The notes: generated from the sequence alone by a model not told the origin. A DNA stretch of 64,000 bases from Clostridium sp. E02 (GCF_003833015.1 NZ_RJLQ01000011.1:62001-126000); one strand, 5' to 3'. Shown: positions 28,263 through 37,110, counted from the first letter of the stretch. A program made the numbers and translations.

Positions 28263-28694
28263 ATGGAATATAGAAAATTTGATCATACTTTTGTGGTACG
28301 TCTTGATCCGGGGGAGGAGATTCTTACATGTTTAAACAAACTTTGTAAGGATGAAGCAATCACATTGGCTTCCATAACGGGTCTTGGAGCGGTTGGCACA
28401 GCGCAGTTGGGGGTGTTTGATACTGAAAACAAACAATACTACAGTAGGGAATACGAAGGACTTTATGAGATTGCTTCCCTGACGGGCAGCATTACGAGAA
28501 AAGACGAAGCTCCTTACCTTCATCTGCATATGGTGATTGGGAATCCCCGCACGGGTGAGTGCTACGGTGGACATTTGGGACAAGCTGTAATTAGCGCCAC
28601 TGGAGAACTGATTGTAACAGAGATCCAGGGGAAGGTAAAACGAAGAGAAGATAAGACCATAGGTTTGAATTTATTCCAATTTGATGAGCAATGA
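28263..28694 (+). CDS. PPC/DUF296 domain protein
   Basis: 143 residues forming one PPC (DUF296) domain: VVRLDPGEEILTCLNKLC, ITGLGAVGTAQLGVFD, HLHMVIGNPRTGECYGGHLG and the closing TEIQGKVKRREDKTIGLNLF. The three-His cluster (HLHM...GGH) matches the metal-site of the bacterial family. Plant relatives bind AT-rich DNA as part of AHL proteins; the role of stand-alone bacterial copies is not known. AGGAGG precedes the ATG. Confidence 0.88.
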   Translation: MEYRKFDHTFVVRLDPGEEILTCLNKLCKDEAITLASITGLGAVGTAQLGVFDTENKQYYSREYEGLYEIASLTGSITRKDEAPYLHLHMVIGNPRTGECYGGHLGQAVISATGELIVTEIQGKVKRREDKTIGLNLFQFDEQ

Positions 28695-28769
28695 TAGCAG
28701 CACGACTCATTGGTTTCAAATGGAACAACGATGACCAGCTTGGAAAACAGTTGGAAAGGTAGTAAGAAA

Positions 28770-30137
28770 ATGGCAGAAACTAAAAACGATTTTTCCAAGG
28801 GCAGTGTAATTGGAAATATATTAAAACTCGCACTTCCCATGACATTGGCTCAGCTCATCAATGTGCTTTACAACATTATTGACCGAATTTACATAGGGAG
28901 AATACCAGAACACGCTACATTGGCACTTACTGGTATTGGTTTATGTTTGCCGATCATATCTATGGTAATTGCATTTGCTAATTTATTTGGAATGGGAGGC
29001 GCACCTTTATGTTCGATTGAAAGAGGACGGGGCAATGACGGGGAAGCAGAAAAAATCATGGGGAATTCTTTTGTTCTTTTGTTGCTTTTCGGTCTTTTAC
29101 TTACTGCGCTTGGACTAATATTTAAAAGGCCCATGCTCTATTTATTTGGTGCCAGTGATATGACGTATCCATATGCAAACCAGTATATCAGTATCTATTT
29201 ATTGGGTAGTGTTTTTGTTATGATTGGTCTTGGTATGAACAGCTTTATCAATTCTCAGGGGTTTGGTACCATAGGAATGATGACTGTTTTGCTGGGTGCA
29301 ATTTTTAATATTATTTTAGATCCTGTATTTATTTTTATGTTGGGTATGGGGGTACAGGGGGCAGCGCTTGCCACGATCCTCTCACAGTTTTTTTCAGCAC
29401 TCTGGATTGTTCGGTTTTTAACCGGTAAAAAAGCCATACTGAGGTTGAAAATTTCCTGCTTTCGGTTGCAGACAGAGCGGGTGAAACGCATTGTGGCACT
29501 TGGAATGTCTGGGTTTACTATGGCAATCACAAATAGTTTGGTTCAGATTATGTATAATTCATCCTTGCAGCATTACGGAGGAGATTTGTATGTTGGAATT
29601 ATGACTGTGATTAATTCGGTCAGGGAAGTGATTTCTATGCCGGTAAGTGGAATTACCAACAGTTGCCAGCCGGTTATTGGCTTTAATTATGGAGCAGGTG
29701 AATATAAACGTGTAAAAAAAGCGATTAAGTTTGTTTCAATCGTAGCAATCTTATACACCACGGCGATGTGGGGATTGGTACACGGATTTCCGGAATTTTT
29801 TATCAGAATCTTCAATAAAGAACCAGAACTAATCCGGGCAGGCGTTCCATCCCTTCGGATTTACTACTTCGGATTCTTTTTTATGTCTCTTCAGTTTGCC
29901 GGACAGTCTATATTTGTAGGACTTGGAAAAGCCAAAAGGGCTGTGTTCTTTTCGATATTCCGTAAAGTTGTTATTGTAATTCCCTTGATTCTCTTTATTC
30001 CGCAAATATTGGGCAATGGTACGGCTGGGGTATTGATGGCTGAACCAGTCTCTAATCTAGTTGGCGGAAGTGCCTGCTTTATAACCATGTTGGTCACGGT
30101 ATGGCCTGAACTGAGTGAAAAGAGGAAAGAGAAATAA
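28770..30137 (+). CDS. MATE family efflux transporter
   Basis: 455 residues, about twelve membrane helices, MATE-type. The start at MAETKNDFSKGS fits the family, where a short cytoplasmic tail precedes ILKLALPMTLAQLINVLYNIIDRIYIG; GAAAGG lies 11 bases upstream. An in-frame ATG at 28710 would add 20 polar residues without a good binding site. It is not a close copy of the minus-strand MATE gene at 26 kb. Confidence 0.9.
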   Translation: MAETKNDFSKGSVIGNILKLALPMTLAQLINVLYNIIDRIYIGRIPEHATLALTGIGLCLPIISMVIAFANLFGMGGAPLCSIERGRGNDGEAEKIMGNSFVLLLLFGLLLTALGLIFKRPMLYLFGASDMTYPYANQYISIYLLGSVFVMIGLGMNSFINSQGFGTIGMMTVLLGAIFNIILDPVFIFMLGMGVQGAALATILSQFFSALWIVRFLTGKKAILRLKISCFRLQTERVKRIVALGMSGFTMAITNSLVQIMYNSSLQHYGGDLYVGIMTVINSVREVISMPVSGITNSCQPVIGFNYGAGEYKRVKKAIKFVSIVAILYTTAMWGLVHGFPEFFIRIFNKEPELIRAGVPSLRIYYFGFFFMSLQFAGQSIFVGLGKAKRAVFFSIFRKVVIVIPLILFIPQILGNGTAGVLMAEPVSNLVGGSACFITMLVTVWPELSEKRKEK

Positions 30138-30190
30138 CCAGAGGTTATGGTTCGGATTTCGAATAGGTAGGTGAATTGGATGAAAAATTC

Positions 30191-30219
30191 TTGACAGTTG
30201 GTGTATTTTGGAAGATAAT
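30191..30219 (+). promoter_or_regulatory. Promoter of the branched-chain aminotransferase gene
   Basis: TTGACA (30191-30196), a 17-base spacer and GATAAT (30214-30219), 57 bases before the gene. Confidence 0.7.
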
Positions 30220-30275
30220 GATAAACAAATTAAAAAACTGACAGTTATGGCGGTATGGGAAAGGAAGAGGATAGA

Positions 30276-31346
30276 ATGCAGACAATTAGAATCGAGAAAA
30301 CGACTAGCCCGAACGAAAAACCAGGCAAAGAAAATCCATTGACATTTGGTACGATATTTACTGACCATATGTTTGAGGTGGATTATGAAAAAGGGAAAGG
30401 CTGGTATGATCCCCGAATTGTGCCATATCATAAGCTGGATCTGGAACCCTCAGCGATGGTGTTTCATTATGGACAGGAGATGTTTGAGGGCTTAAAAGCT
30501 TATAAAACGGAGGATGGAAGAATTTTATTATTCCGTCCGGATAAGAACATAGAACGTGCCAATCGAAGCAACCGTAGACTTTGCATTCCTGATATACCCG
30601 AGGATTTATTTTTAGAAGCATTAAAACAGTTGGTTTTAGTTGATCAAGACTGGATTCCCATGAAACCGGGAACTTCTCTTTATATCAGACCTTTTGTAAT
30701 CGCAACGGATCCATTTTTGGGGGTAAGACCCTCCCATACGTATAAATTCATGATAATTCTGTCTCCAGTAGGTGCTTACTATGCAAGTGGTTTGAATCCG
30801 GTTAAAATCTGGATTGAAGATGAATTTGTAAGGGCTGTAAAAGGTGGAATTGGGGAAGCAAAGACAGGTGGAAATTATGTAGCATCTTTGGCATCTCAGG
30901 TGAAGGCTCATGAGGAAGGGTATTCTCAGGTGTTGTGGCTAGATGGAGTTTTCCGTAAATACATTGAAGAAGTTGGGGCCATGAATATATTTTTTCAAAT
31001 CAATGGTACCGTTATAACACCGCAATTGAATGGGAGCATACTCCCAGGCGTTACCAGAGATTCTGTTATTGCACTTTGCAAAGAGTGGAATGTTCCAGTT
31101 GAAGAACGGATTATATCCGTCGATGAGGTGGTAGAGGCGGCTCGCACTGGTGCCTTAGAAGAGTGCTTTGGAACTGGTACGGCAGCGGTTATATCACCCG
31201 TAGGTGAACTCCGTTACGAAGAGGATCGTATGTCCATTGGCAACGGAAAGATCGGAGATCTTACACAAAAATTATATGACACCATCACCGGTATTCAACT
31301 TGGCAAAGTGGCTGGTCCCCGAGGTTGGAGTATGACCGTTAATTAA
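30276..31346 (+). CDS. ilvE: Branched-chain amino acid aminotransferase
   Basis: PLP enzyme of fold type IV that interconverts branched-chain amino acids and their 2-keto acids, 356 residues. The PLP Lys sits in VFRKYIEEVGAMNIFF, and the phosphate-binding end is in FGTGTAAVISPVGEL. The length and the long N-terminal segment match the BCAT-2 type. The ATG at 30276 has AGGAAGAGG five bases upstream and is preferred over 30255. No ilv or leu genes adjoin it. Confidence 0.94.
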   Translation: MQTIRIEKTTSPNEKPGKENPLTFGTIFTDHMFEVDYEKGKGWYDPRIVPYHKLDLEPSAMVFHYGQEMFEGLKAYKTEDGRILLFRPDKNIERANRSNRRLCIPDIPEDLFLEALKQLVLVDQDWIPMKPGTSLYIRPFVIATDPFLGVRPSHTYKFMIILSPVGAYYASGLNPVKIWIEDEFVRAVKGGIGEAKTGGNYVASLASQVKAHEEGYSQVLWLDGVFRKYIEEVGAMNIFFQINGTVITPQLNGSILPGVTRDSVIALCKEWNVPVEERIISVDEVVEAARTGALEECFGTGTAAVISPVGELRYEEDRMSIGNGKIGDLTQKLYDTITGIQLGKVAGPRGWSMTVN

Positions 31347-31359
31347 GTACATCATATAG

Positions 31360-31382
31360 ATCTGGCGGTTTATCCGCCGGAT
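31360..31382 (+). terminator. Hairpin after ilvE
   Basis: A 9 bp stem (ATCTGGCGG with CCGCCGGAT, one G-T pair) and a 5-base loop, 13 bases after the stop. The T-tract is poor (TCTATTG), so efficiency is doubtful. Confidence 0.5.
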
Positions 31383-31419
31383 TCTATTGTTCGGTGCTGG
31401 ATGGATAAAGGAGCTGTAT

Positions 31420-32328
31420 ATGGCGGAAGTACTGACGAAAGCGGTTGCATTCGTTGCAATTATTATCATGGGGTACCTGTTCAAGCGGACAGGTTTTTTT
31501 CATGCAAAGGATTTTTATCTGATTTCACGTATCGTAATCAGGATAACTCTTCCGGCTGCGATTATATCCAATTTCAGCAGGATAACGATGGATTATTCTC
31601 TGTTAACGATGTGCGTGATAGGGATTGCTTGCAATTTAGTTACAATTGTTGTCGGTTATTTCATGAATGGTTCCGGTAGCAAGGAATCGAAAGCGTTTGC
31701 CATGCTAAATATGTCTGGTTATAACATAGGTAATTTTACGATGCCGTTTGTGCAGAGTTTTTTAAGTCCCATAGGCTTTGCTGCAACCAGTCTATTTGAT
31801 GCTGGTAATTCAGTGATGTGTACCGGATTGACTTATTCTCTTGCTGGCATGGTGATAGGTGAGGATAAGCCTTCTATTTTAAAAATGATGAGAAAGTTGT
31901 TTTCTTCGGTTCCCTTTGATACGTATGTTATTATGACACTTCTTACCATATTTGATTTTAAGCTTCCTATGGTCATAATCAGCTTCGCGGATACGGCTGG
32001 AGGTGCCAATGCATTTCTTGCTCTTTTGATGCTCGGTATCGGTTTTGAGATACGAATGGAGAAAGAAAAACTTGATAAAATCTTAAAAATACTTGGTGTA
32101 AGATATCTAATTGCAGGTCTGATGGCAGTAGGGTTTTATTTTCTGACACCCTTTGGTGTGGAAGTCAGGCAGACACTTGCCATTGTATCGTTAGGACCTA
32201 TTGCGTCGGTAGCACCGGCTTTTACTGGAGCTTTAAATGGAGATGTAGAATTAGCGAGTGCGGTGAATTCACTATCCATAATCATTAGTATTATAGCAAT
32301 TACCGCAGCACTTATTATATTATTATAG
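31420..32328 (+). CDS. AEC family (auxin efflux carrier-like) transporter
   Basis: 302 residues, about ten membrane segments. AEC features include the N-terminal helix ending GYLFKRTGFF, the broken-helix region NMSGYNIGNFTMPFVQSF and the C-terminal ALNGDVELASAVNSLSI with its charged break. Bacterial members export or take up organic acids and amino acids; the substrate is unknown. AAAGGAG precedes the ATG at 31420, which is preferred over 31387. Confidence 0.87.
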   Translation: MAEVLTKAVAFVAIIIMGYLFKRTGFFHAKDFYLISRIVIRITLPAAIISNFSRITMDYSLLTMCVIGIACNLVTIVVGYFMNGSGSKESKAFAMLNMSGYNIGNFTMPFVQSFLSPIGFAATSLFDAGNSVMCTGLTYSLAGMVIGEDKPSILKMMRKLFSSVPFDTYVIMTLLTIFDFKLPMVIISFADTAGGANAFLALLMLGIGFEIRMEKEKLDKILKILGVRYLIAGLMAVGFYFLTPFGVEVRQTLAIVSLGPIASVAPAFTGALNGDVELASAVNSLSIIISIIAITAALIILL

Positions 32329-32339
32329 AAATCGGATAC

Positions 32340-32367
32340 TTGACAAACGTATGATCCGTGCTATAAT
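32340..32367 (+). promoter_or_regulatory. Promoter of the thrS leader
   Basis: TTGACA (32340-32345), a 16-base spacer and TATAAT (32362-32367), about 300 bases before thrS. Confidence 0.8.
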
Positions 32368-32371
32368 TTAA

Positions 32372-32640
32372 GGACAGAAGGAATATTGAAAAAGCAATGA
32401 CAAGACCAGTATTATTTCAGGAAGGTATAGAGAGAAGCACATAGGGTGGAAGTGCTTTACCGGAATGTTATGAGAAGACCAGCTTGGAGCGTCCTTAATC
32501 GGGAACGGTGATTCCGTTATCATCAAAATAAGTGGTCTGAACGTCTGTGACGTTCACTCAATAAGGGTGGAACCGCGATCTTGGTTGAATCGTCCCTTTC
32601 TATATGGAAACGTATGGAAAGGGGCTTTTTTTATTCTGAA
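32372..32640 (+). promoter_or_regulatory. T-box riboswitch controlling thrS
   Basis: tRNA-sensing leader RNA. The T-box sequence AGGGTGGAACCGCG is at 32564-32577, followed by the terminator. A long stem I precedes it, with a likely threonine specifier ACC at 32478-32480 in GAGAAGACCAGC. Uncharged tRNA-Thr should pair with the T-box UGG and favour the antiterminator, raising thrS expression. It fills the 339-base gap before thrS. The specifier assignment is by eye and agrees with the gene downstream. Confidence 0.93.
32592..32632 (+). terminator. T-box attenuator terminator
   Basis: A 15 bp stem (GTCCCTTTC-TATATG against CGTATG-GAAAGGGGC, with G-T pairs), a GAAA loop and seven T. Confidence 0.92.
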
Positions 32641-32667
32641 ATTTCATGTTGTAAAGGAGATAGAAAG

Positions 32668-34629
32668 ATGAAAGTTACATTAAAAGATGGATCAGTTAAA
32701 GAATATGAACAGGCAATGGCAGTAATAGATATTGCTGCAGATATCAGCGAAGGTCTGGCAAGAAATGCCTGCGCAGGAGAGATAGATGGAACCGTAGTAG
32801 ATTTAAGAACCGAAGTAAGCAACGACTGTGAATTAAACATTTTAACGGTGAATGACCCAGCGGGGCTTTCCGCTTACCGTCATACCGCCAGCCATATTTT
32901 GGCACAGGCAGTTAAGAGGCTATATCCAGAGGCAAAACTGGCCATTGGTCCTTCCATTGAAAATGGATATTATTATGATTTTGACATTCCTTCTTTTTCA
33001 AGAGAAGATCTGGACAAAATTGAAGCTGAGATGAAAAAGATTATAAAAGAAGGTATAAAAATCGAACGTTTCTCCCTTCCAAGAGAAGAAGCAATTAAGT
33101 TTATGGAGGAAAAAGGAGAACCTTATAAGGTAGAGCTGATTCAGGATCTACCTGTGGATGCGGAGATTTCTTTCTATCGTCAAGGAGACTTTACAGATCT
33201 TTGCGCTGGTCCTCATCTTATGAGTACAAAACCAATTAAGGCATTTAAACTTACTTCATCTTCTGGTGCTTATTGGAGAGGCAGTGAGAAGAACGCAATG
33301 CTGACTCGAGTATATGGAACTGCATTTGCAAAGAAAGATGAATTAAACGAATATCTGGAATACCTGGCAAATATTAAAAACCGTGACCACAATAAGCTAG
33401 GGCGTGAACTTGAAATTTTTTCAACGGTTGATGTCATTGGCCAGGGACTTCCTTTACTGATGCCTAAGGGGGCAAAGATTGTTCAGACATTACAACGCTG
33501 GATAGAAGATGAGGAAGAAAGACGGGGGTATATGAGGACGAAAACTCCTTTAATGGCGAAAAAAGACCTCTATGTTATTTCCGATCACTGGGATCATTAT
33601 AAAGAAGGAATGTTTGTACTAGGTGACGAAGAAAGCGACGAGGAAGTGTTTGCACTTCGACCGATGACCTGCCCATTCCAGTATTATGTATATAAGCAGA
33701 GCCAAAAGTCTTATCGTGATTTGCCTTGTCGATATGGAGAGACCTCCACTTTGTTTCGGAATGAGGACTCTGGAGAGATGCATGGATTAACCCGCGTCCG
33801 CCAGTTTACCATTTCAGAAGGTCACTTAATCGTCCGCCCAGATCAGATTGAAGAAGAATTTAAAGGCTGTGTGGATCTTGCTAAATACTGTTTGACAACA
33901 TTGGGGCTAGATGGAGATGTAACTTATCAGATGTCAAAATGGGATCCGCAGCACTCTGAAAAATATATGGGAAATCCTCAGATGTGGGACGAAGTAGAAG
34001 GTATGATGCGAAAGATACTTGATCATATCGGGATTGAATATACTGAAGTAGCCGGTGAGGCAGCATTCTATGGACCAAAGCTTGACATACAGGCGAAGAA
34101 TGTATATGGAAAAGAAGATACTATGATCACCATACAGTTGGATATGTTCTTGGCAGAGCGATTTGATATGAACTTTGTTGATAAAGATGGTTCCAAAAAA
34201 CGTCCTTATATTATCCATAGAACTTCTTTGGGATGCTATGAGAGAACGCTGGCCTGGTTGATCGAGAAATATGAAGGAGCCTTCCCTACTTGGTTATGTC
34301 CGGAACAGGTTCGTGTATTGCCGATTTCCGAAAAATACCATGAGTATGCTGGAAAAGTAGTTGGAAAATTAAAACAGAATGGTATCCTTGCAACGGTGGA
34401 TGAACGTGCAGAGAAAATCGGTTATAAAATCAGAGAAGCGCGTTTGTCGAAACTTCCTTATATGCTGGTGGTTGGCCAAAAAGAAGAGGAAGAAGGAGTT
34501 ATTTCCGTTCGCAGCCGTTTTCATGGAGATGAGGGGCAACGTCCTTTAGAGACATTTATTGAAGACATCTGTTCCGAAATTCGTACAAAAGAAATTAAAG
34601 AAATTGAAGTAGAAGAAACAAAAAAATAG
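32668..34629 (+). CDS. thrS: Threonine--tRNA ligase
   Basis: Class II synthetase charging tRNA-Thr, 653 residues. An N-terminal TGS domain (MKVTLKDGSVKEYE) is followed by the editing domain with HTASHILAQAVKRL and the catalytic core (motif 2 around RYGETSTLFRNEDSGEMHGL, motif 3 LGCYERTLAWLIEKY), with zinc Cys in MTCPF. The C-terminal anticodon domain begins near WLCPEQVRVLP. The open frame runs back into the T-box terminator, but AAAGGAG places the start at 32668. Confidence 0.97.
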   Translation: MKVTLKDGSVKEYEQAMAVIDIAADISEGLARNACAGEIDGTVVDLRTEVSNDCELNILTVNDPAGLSAYRHTASHILAQAVKRLYPEAKLAIGPSIENGYYYDFDIPSFSREDLDKIEAEMKKIIKEGIKIERFSLPREEAIKFMEEKGEPYKVELIQDLPVDAEISFYRQGDFTDLCAGPHLMSTKPIKAFKLTSSSGAYWRGSEKNAMLTRVYGTAFAKKDELNEYLEYLANIKNRDHNKLGRELEIFSTVDVIGQGLPLLMPKGAKIVQTLQRWIEDEEERRGYMRTKTPLMAKKDLYVISDHWDHYKEGMFVLGDEESDEEVFALRPMTCPFQYYVYKQSQKSYRDLPCRYGETSTLFRNEDSGEMHGLTRVRQFTISEGHLIVRPDQIEEEFKGCVDLAKYCLTTLGLDGDVTYQMSKWDPQHSEKYMGNPQMWDEVEGMMRKILDHIGIEYTEVAGEAAFYGPKLDIQAKNVYGKEDTMITIQLDMFLAERFDMNFVDKDGSKKRPYIIHRTSLGCYERTLAWLIEKYEGAFPTWLCPEQVRVLPISEKYHEYAGKVVGKLKQNGILATVDERAEKIGYKIREARLSKLPYMLVVGQKEEEEGVISVRSRFHGDEGQRPLETFIEDICSEIRTKEIKEIEVEETKK

Positions 34630-34669
34630 TTTGAGATCAACTTTGTTTGAACTTAAAAAGAATATTATT

Positions 34670-34738
34670 ATGACCCGTTGCACATACTATTTTCGAAAAA
34701 CGTAAACTCAATAAGAACTTCAGGAGGCAATGGGTCAT
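34670..34738 (+). promoter_or_regulatory. Possible RNA lid over the DUF1540 start codon
   Basis: ATGACCCGTTGC (34670-34681) is complementary over 12 bases (one G-T) to GCAATGGGTCAT (34727-34738). The second arm covers two bases of the start codon at 34737 and the bases between it and the AGGAGG site. If this helix forms in the mRNA, it would limit translation. No promoter could be placed with confidence. Confidence 0.45.
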
Positions 34739-35051
34739 GACAAAATTAGACTGTAATGTAACGAACTGTCTGCATAATTCAGACAATTATTGTTGTAAAG
34801 CTGCGATTATTGTAGAAGGGTCCCAAGCAAAAGACACGTATGAAACCTGTTGTGGCAGTTTTGATGAAAATAAGGATGGTTCTTTTCATAACTTATTCAA
34901 AACTCCAGAAAGCAGGTTGGAAGTTGATTGTGAGGCAGTTAACTGCGTTTACAATGAGGGGCGTCATTGTTCTGCAGAGCACATCGGCATTGCAGGCGAT
35001 GGTGCCAATGAAGCAGGACATACCGAGTGTACCTCATTTAAAACCAGATAA
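34737..35051 (+). CDS. DUF1540 protein with two Cys-rich modules
   Basis: 104 residues. Two copies of the DUF1540 module, each about 40 residues, with Cys spacing of the form LDCNVTNCLHNSDNYCCK...CCGSF and VDCEAVNCVYNEGRHCSA...CTSF. The module is common in spore-forming Firmicutes and is thought to bind metal through its Cys residues, but its function is unknown. AGGAGG lies upstream. It is flanked by thrS and by a hairpin. Confidence 0.85.
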   Translation: MTKLDCNVTNCLHNSDNYCCKAAIIVEGSQAKDTYETCCGSFDENKDGSFHNLFKTPESRLEVDCEAVNCVYNEGRHCSAEHIGIAGDGANEAGHTECTSFKTR

Positions 35052-35060
35052 CGGAAAAGC

Positions 35061-35100
35061 GAGCAAAGATATGCCGGTGATTGTTGGTGTATCTTTGCTC
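35061..35100 (+). terminator. Hairpin after the DUF1540 gene
   Basis: A perfect 11 bp stem (GAGCAAAGATA with TATCTTTGCTC) and an 18-base loop, 10 bases after the stop. The following tract (CCTTACTATT) is not T-rich. Confidence 0.55.
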
Positions 35101-35132
35101 CCTTACTATTGATCTAAAAAGTAAAAAAATAA

Positions 35133-35161
35133 TTGACAATTAGGGGAATATATAGTATTAT
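35133..35161 (+). promoter_or_regulatory. Promoter of the infC operon
   Basis: TTGACA (35133-35138), a 17-base spacer and TATTAT (35156-35161). The transcript would begin near 35168, leaving a leader of about 200 nt. Confidence 0.65.
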
Positions 35162-35167
35162 AATTAG

Positions 35168-35369
35168 TGTTGTGGAAGCAACAGACAGGAAAGTAGGTAT
35201 CCGCCTCACCATGGCACGAGCAAGTGACCCTGGTTCATAGCCTTTTATGCGTAGGTGTACTGTGTAGAGACTTTGGTGGTGGATAGCGTTTGTCTATCTA
35301 CTTTTTTTGTGCCTTAGGGCAGTAATGTGATTCCGGCCAACACACACAATTTTATGGAGGTGCACGACA
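35168..35369 (+). promoter_or_regulatory. infC-rpmI-rplT attenuator leader (L20-type)
   Basis: About 200 nt of structured leader between the promoter and infC, containing the terminator at 35279-35309. In Bacillus and relatives this operon is controlled by L20 binding a leader RNA and promoting termination. The operon content and an internal terminator fit that model; I did not identify the L20-binding fold itself. The 318-base gap before infC holds only this leader, its promoter and the preceding hairpin. Confidence 0.7.
35279..35309 (+). terminator. Attenuator terminator in the infC leader
   Basis: GTGGATAG pairs with CTATCTAC (one G-T) around a 7-base loop, followed by seven T. It lies 60 bases before infC. 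Confidence 0.88.
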
Positions 35370-35876
35370 ATTAGCGATTTAATGATTAATGAACAGATCA
35401 GAGATAAAGAGATTCTGTTAATCGGCGAAAATGGTGAGAAATTGGGGATTATATCTTCAAAAGATGCATTGCAGATGGCAAAAGAAGCGGAGCTTGACTT
35501 GGTGAAGATTGCTCCAACAGCAAAGCCACCTGTTTGTAAGATCATTGATTATGGAAAATATCGATATGAACTGGCAAGAAAAGAAAAAGAAGCTAAAAAG
35601 AAACAGAAGGTAATCGAATTGAAAGAAGTTCGTTTATCTCCTAATATTGATACAAATGATTTGAACACAAAGATGGGCGCCGCAAGGAAGTTCCTCGAAA
35701 AGGGAGATAAAGTTAAGGTTACCTTACGTTTTAGAGGTCGTGAGATGGCGCATATGTCAAAGTCAAGATATATTCTGGATAATTTCGCAAAGGATTTAGC
35801 CGATATCGCAACCATTGACAAGCCATCCAAAGTGGAAGGAAGAAGCATGGTTATGTTTTTAACCGCAAAACGCTAA
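35370..35876 (+). CDS. infC: Translation initiation factor IF-3
   Basis: Prevents ribosomal subunit joining and checks the start codon, 168 residues from the ATT at 35370. ATT has GGAGGTG eight bases upstream, gives the family N-terminus ISDLMINEQIRDKEILLIG, and is the known infC start in E. coli and Bacillus, where it allows feedback on infC translation. The first ATG, at 35382, lacks a well-spaced site. The N- and C-domains are joined by a Lys-rich linker (RKEKEAKKKQ). Confidence 0.93.
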   Translation: MSDLMINEQIRDKEILLIGENGEKLGIISSKDALQMAKEAELDLVKIAPTAKPPVCKIIDYGKYRYELARKEKEAKKKQKVIELKEVRLSPNIDTNDLNTKMGAARKFLEKGDKVKVTLRFRGREMAHMSKSRYILDNFAKDLADIATIDKPSKVEGRSMVMFLTAKR

Positions 35877-35903
35877 TAGAACATTATCAAGGAGGAAAAT
35901 ACA

Positions 35904-36101
35904 ATGCCTAAATTAAAAACAAGCAGATCAGCAGCAAAACGTTTCAAAGTTACAGGAACAGGAAAGCTTGTAAGAAATAAAGCTTACAAATCTCACATCT
36001 TAACTAAGAAATCTGCTAAGAGAAAAAGAAACCTTAGAAAAGATATTGTTACTGACGCAACCAATGCAAAAGTAATGAAAAAAATTCTACCATATTTATA
36101 A
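35904..36101 (+). CDS. rpmI: 50S ribosomal protein L35
   Basis: 65 residues, strongly basic, beginning [21 protein letters not shown], the family signature. AAGGAGG lies upstream. It is the middle gene of infC-rpmI-rplT. Confidence 0.98.
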   Translation: MPKLKTSRSAAKRFKVTGTGKLVRNKAYKSHILTKKSAKRKRNLRKDIVTDATNAKVMKKILPYL

Positions 36102-36130
36102 GATTTTAAGTTAAGAAGGAGGAAAAACCG

Positions 36131-36487
36131 ATGGCAAGAATAAAAGGCGGTATGAACGCTAAGAAGAGACACAATAGAGTATTAAAGATGGCTAAGGGCT
36201 ATAGAGGCGCTCGTTCCAAACAGTATAGAGTTGCAAAACAGTCCGTTATGAGAGCGTTAACTAGCTCATATGCAGGTAGAAAAGAAAGAAAAAGACAGTT
36301 CAGACAGTTATGGATTGCACGTATTAATGCAGCTGCACGTATTAATGGTGTATCTTACAGTGTGTTTATGCATGGTATGAAATTGGCTGGAATTGATTTA
36401 AATAGAAAAGTCCTTGCAGATATGGCAGTTAATGATGCAGAAGGATTTGCAAAGTTAGCTGATCTCATAAAATCTAAAGTGGCTTAA
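36131..36487 (+). CDS. rplT: 50S ribosomal protein L20
   Basis: 118 residues with [19 protein letters not shown] and [17 protein letters not shown]-type segments (here [20 protein letters not shown]). It binds 23S rRNA early in assembly and represses its own operon in Bacillus. Two binding-site purine runs precede the ATG. A strong terminator follows. Confidence 0.98.
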   Translation: MARIKGGMNAKKRHNRVLKMAKGYRGARSKQYRVAKQSVMRALTSSYAGRKERKRQFRQLWIARINAAARINGVSYSVFMHGMKLAGIDLNRKVLADMAVNDAEGFAKLADLIKSKVA

Positions 36488-36497
36488 TTATATCGTG

Positions 36498-36532
36498 AAA
36501 CCCCGAAACCTATGTGTTTGCGGGGTTTTTTG
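36498..36532 (+). terminator. Intrinsic terminator after rplT
   Basis: AAACCCCG pairs with CGGGGTTT around a 15-base loop, with a T-run of six. Confidence 0.9.
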
Positions 36533-36543
36533 GTACCCTCAAG

Positions 36544-36585
36544 AAAAACCCTGTTGGCTTCTTTGGATCGCCAACAGGGTTTTGT
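36544..36585 (-). terminator. Terminator of the minus-strand YbjQ operon
   Basis: A long stem (AAAACCCTGTTGGC with GCCAACAGGGTTTT) just after the minus-strand stop at 36588. On the minus strand it ends in GGGTTTTTC. Confidence 0.88.
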
Positions 36586-36587
36586 GT

Positions 36588-36899
36588 TTATTTGAATTTT
36601 ACTGCCGTACCATATGCAATAACTTCCGCCGCTCCTTGCATAACAGCAGAGGAGGCGTATCGGATATTAACCACTGCATCTGCGTTTAGAGATTCTGCTT
36701 CTGCAACCATACGTTTTGTAGCAAGAGCTCTAGCTTCGTTCATCATTAATGTGTATGATTTTAGTTCTCCGCCAACAATTGTTTTAAAACTCTGTGTAAT
36801 ATCACGTCCAATATTTTTTGACTGAATGGTACTTCCCTTTACTAAATCTAGCATTTCCAATTCTTTGCCTGTAATGTAATCAGTATTTACTAAGATCAT
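36588..36899 (-). CDS. YbjQ/UPF0145 family protein
   Basis: 103 residues from the ATG at 36899 (AAGGAG 11 bases upstream). The family forms a pentameric, possibly metal-binding fold; features are TDYITGKELEMLDLVKGSTI, an ALATKRMVAEAESLNADAVVNIRY helix and the closing VIAYGTAVKF. Function is unknown. It overlaps the upstream small membrane protein gene by about 20 bases, so they form an operon. Confidence 0.88.
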   Translation of the reverse strand: MILVNTDYITGKELEMLDLVKGSTIQSKNIGRDITQSFKTIVGGELKSYTLMMNEARALATKRMVAEAESLNADAVVNIRYASSAVMQGAAEVIAYGTAVKFK

Positions 36900-37110
36900 C
36901 TTCTTCTCCACTCCTTATTTCTTTCATTCGTTCTATCAGCGTGTATATGCTGATGATTGCTAAGAACAATTGGATCAGACAGCCGATGATGGTTGCCCAT
37001 ATCGGTAGGCCCCTTGTAAAGATAAACTCAAATGCCGAACTTATGAATAACAGAACCATAATAAAGGTGATTATAATAGGTGCAATTAACTTTTTTGTAT
37101 GCGACTTCAT
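36880..37110 (-). CDS. Small two-helix membrane protein
   Basis: 76 residues with two membrane helices (about residues 9-30 and 38-60) and a charged C-terminus (RMKEIRSGEEDDLSKY). I recognise no named family. GAGGG lies upstream of the ATG at 37110. It overlaps the start of the YbjQ gene, suggesting coupled translation. Confidence 0.65.
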   Translation of the reverse strand: MKSHTKKLIAPIIITFIMVLLFISSAFEFIFTRGLPIWATIIGCLIQLFLAIISIYTLIERMKEIRSGEEDDLSKY

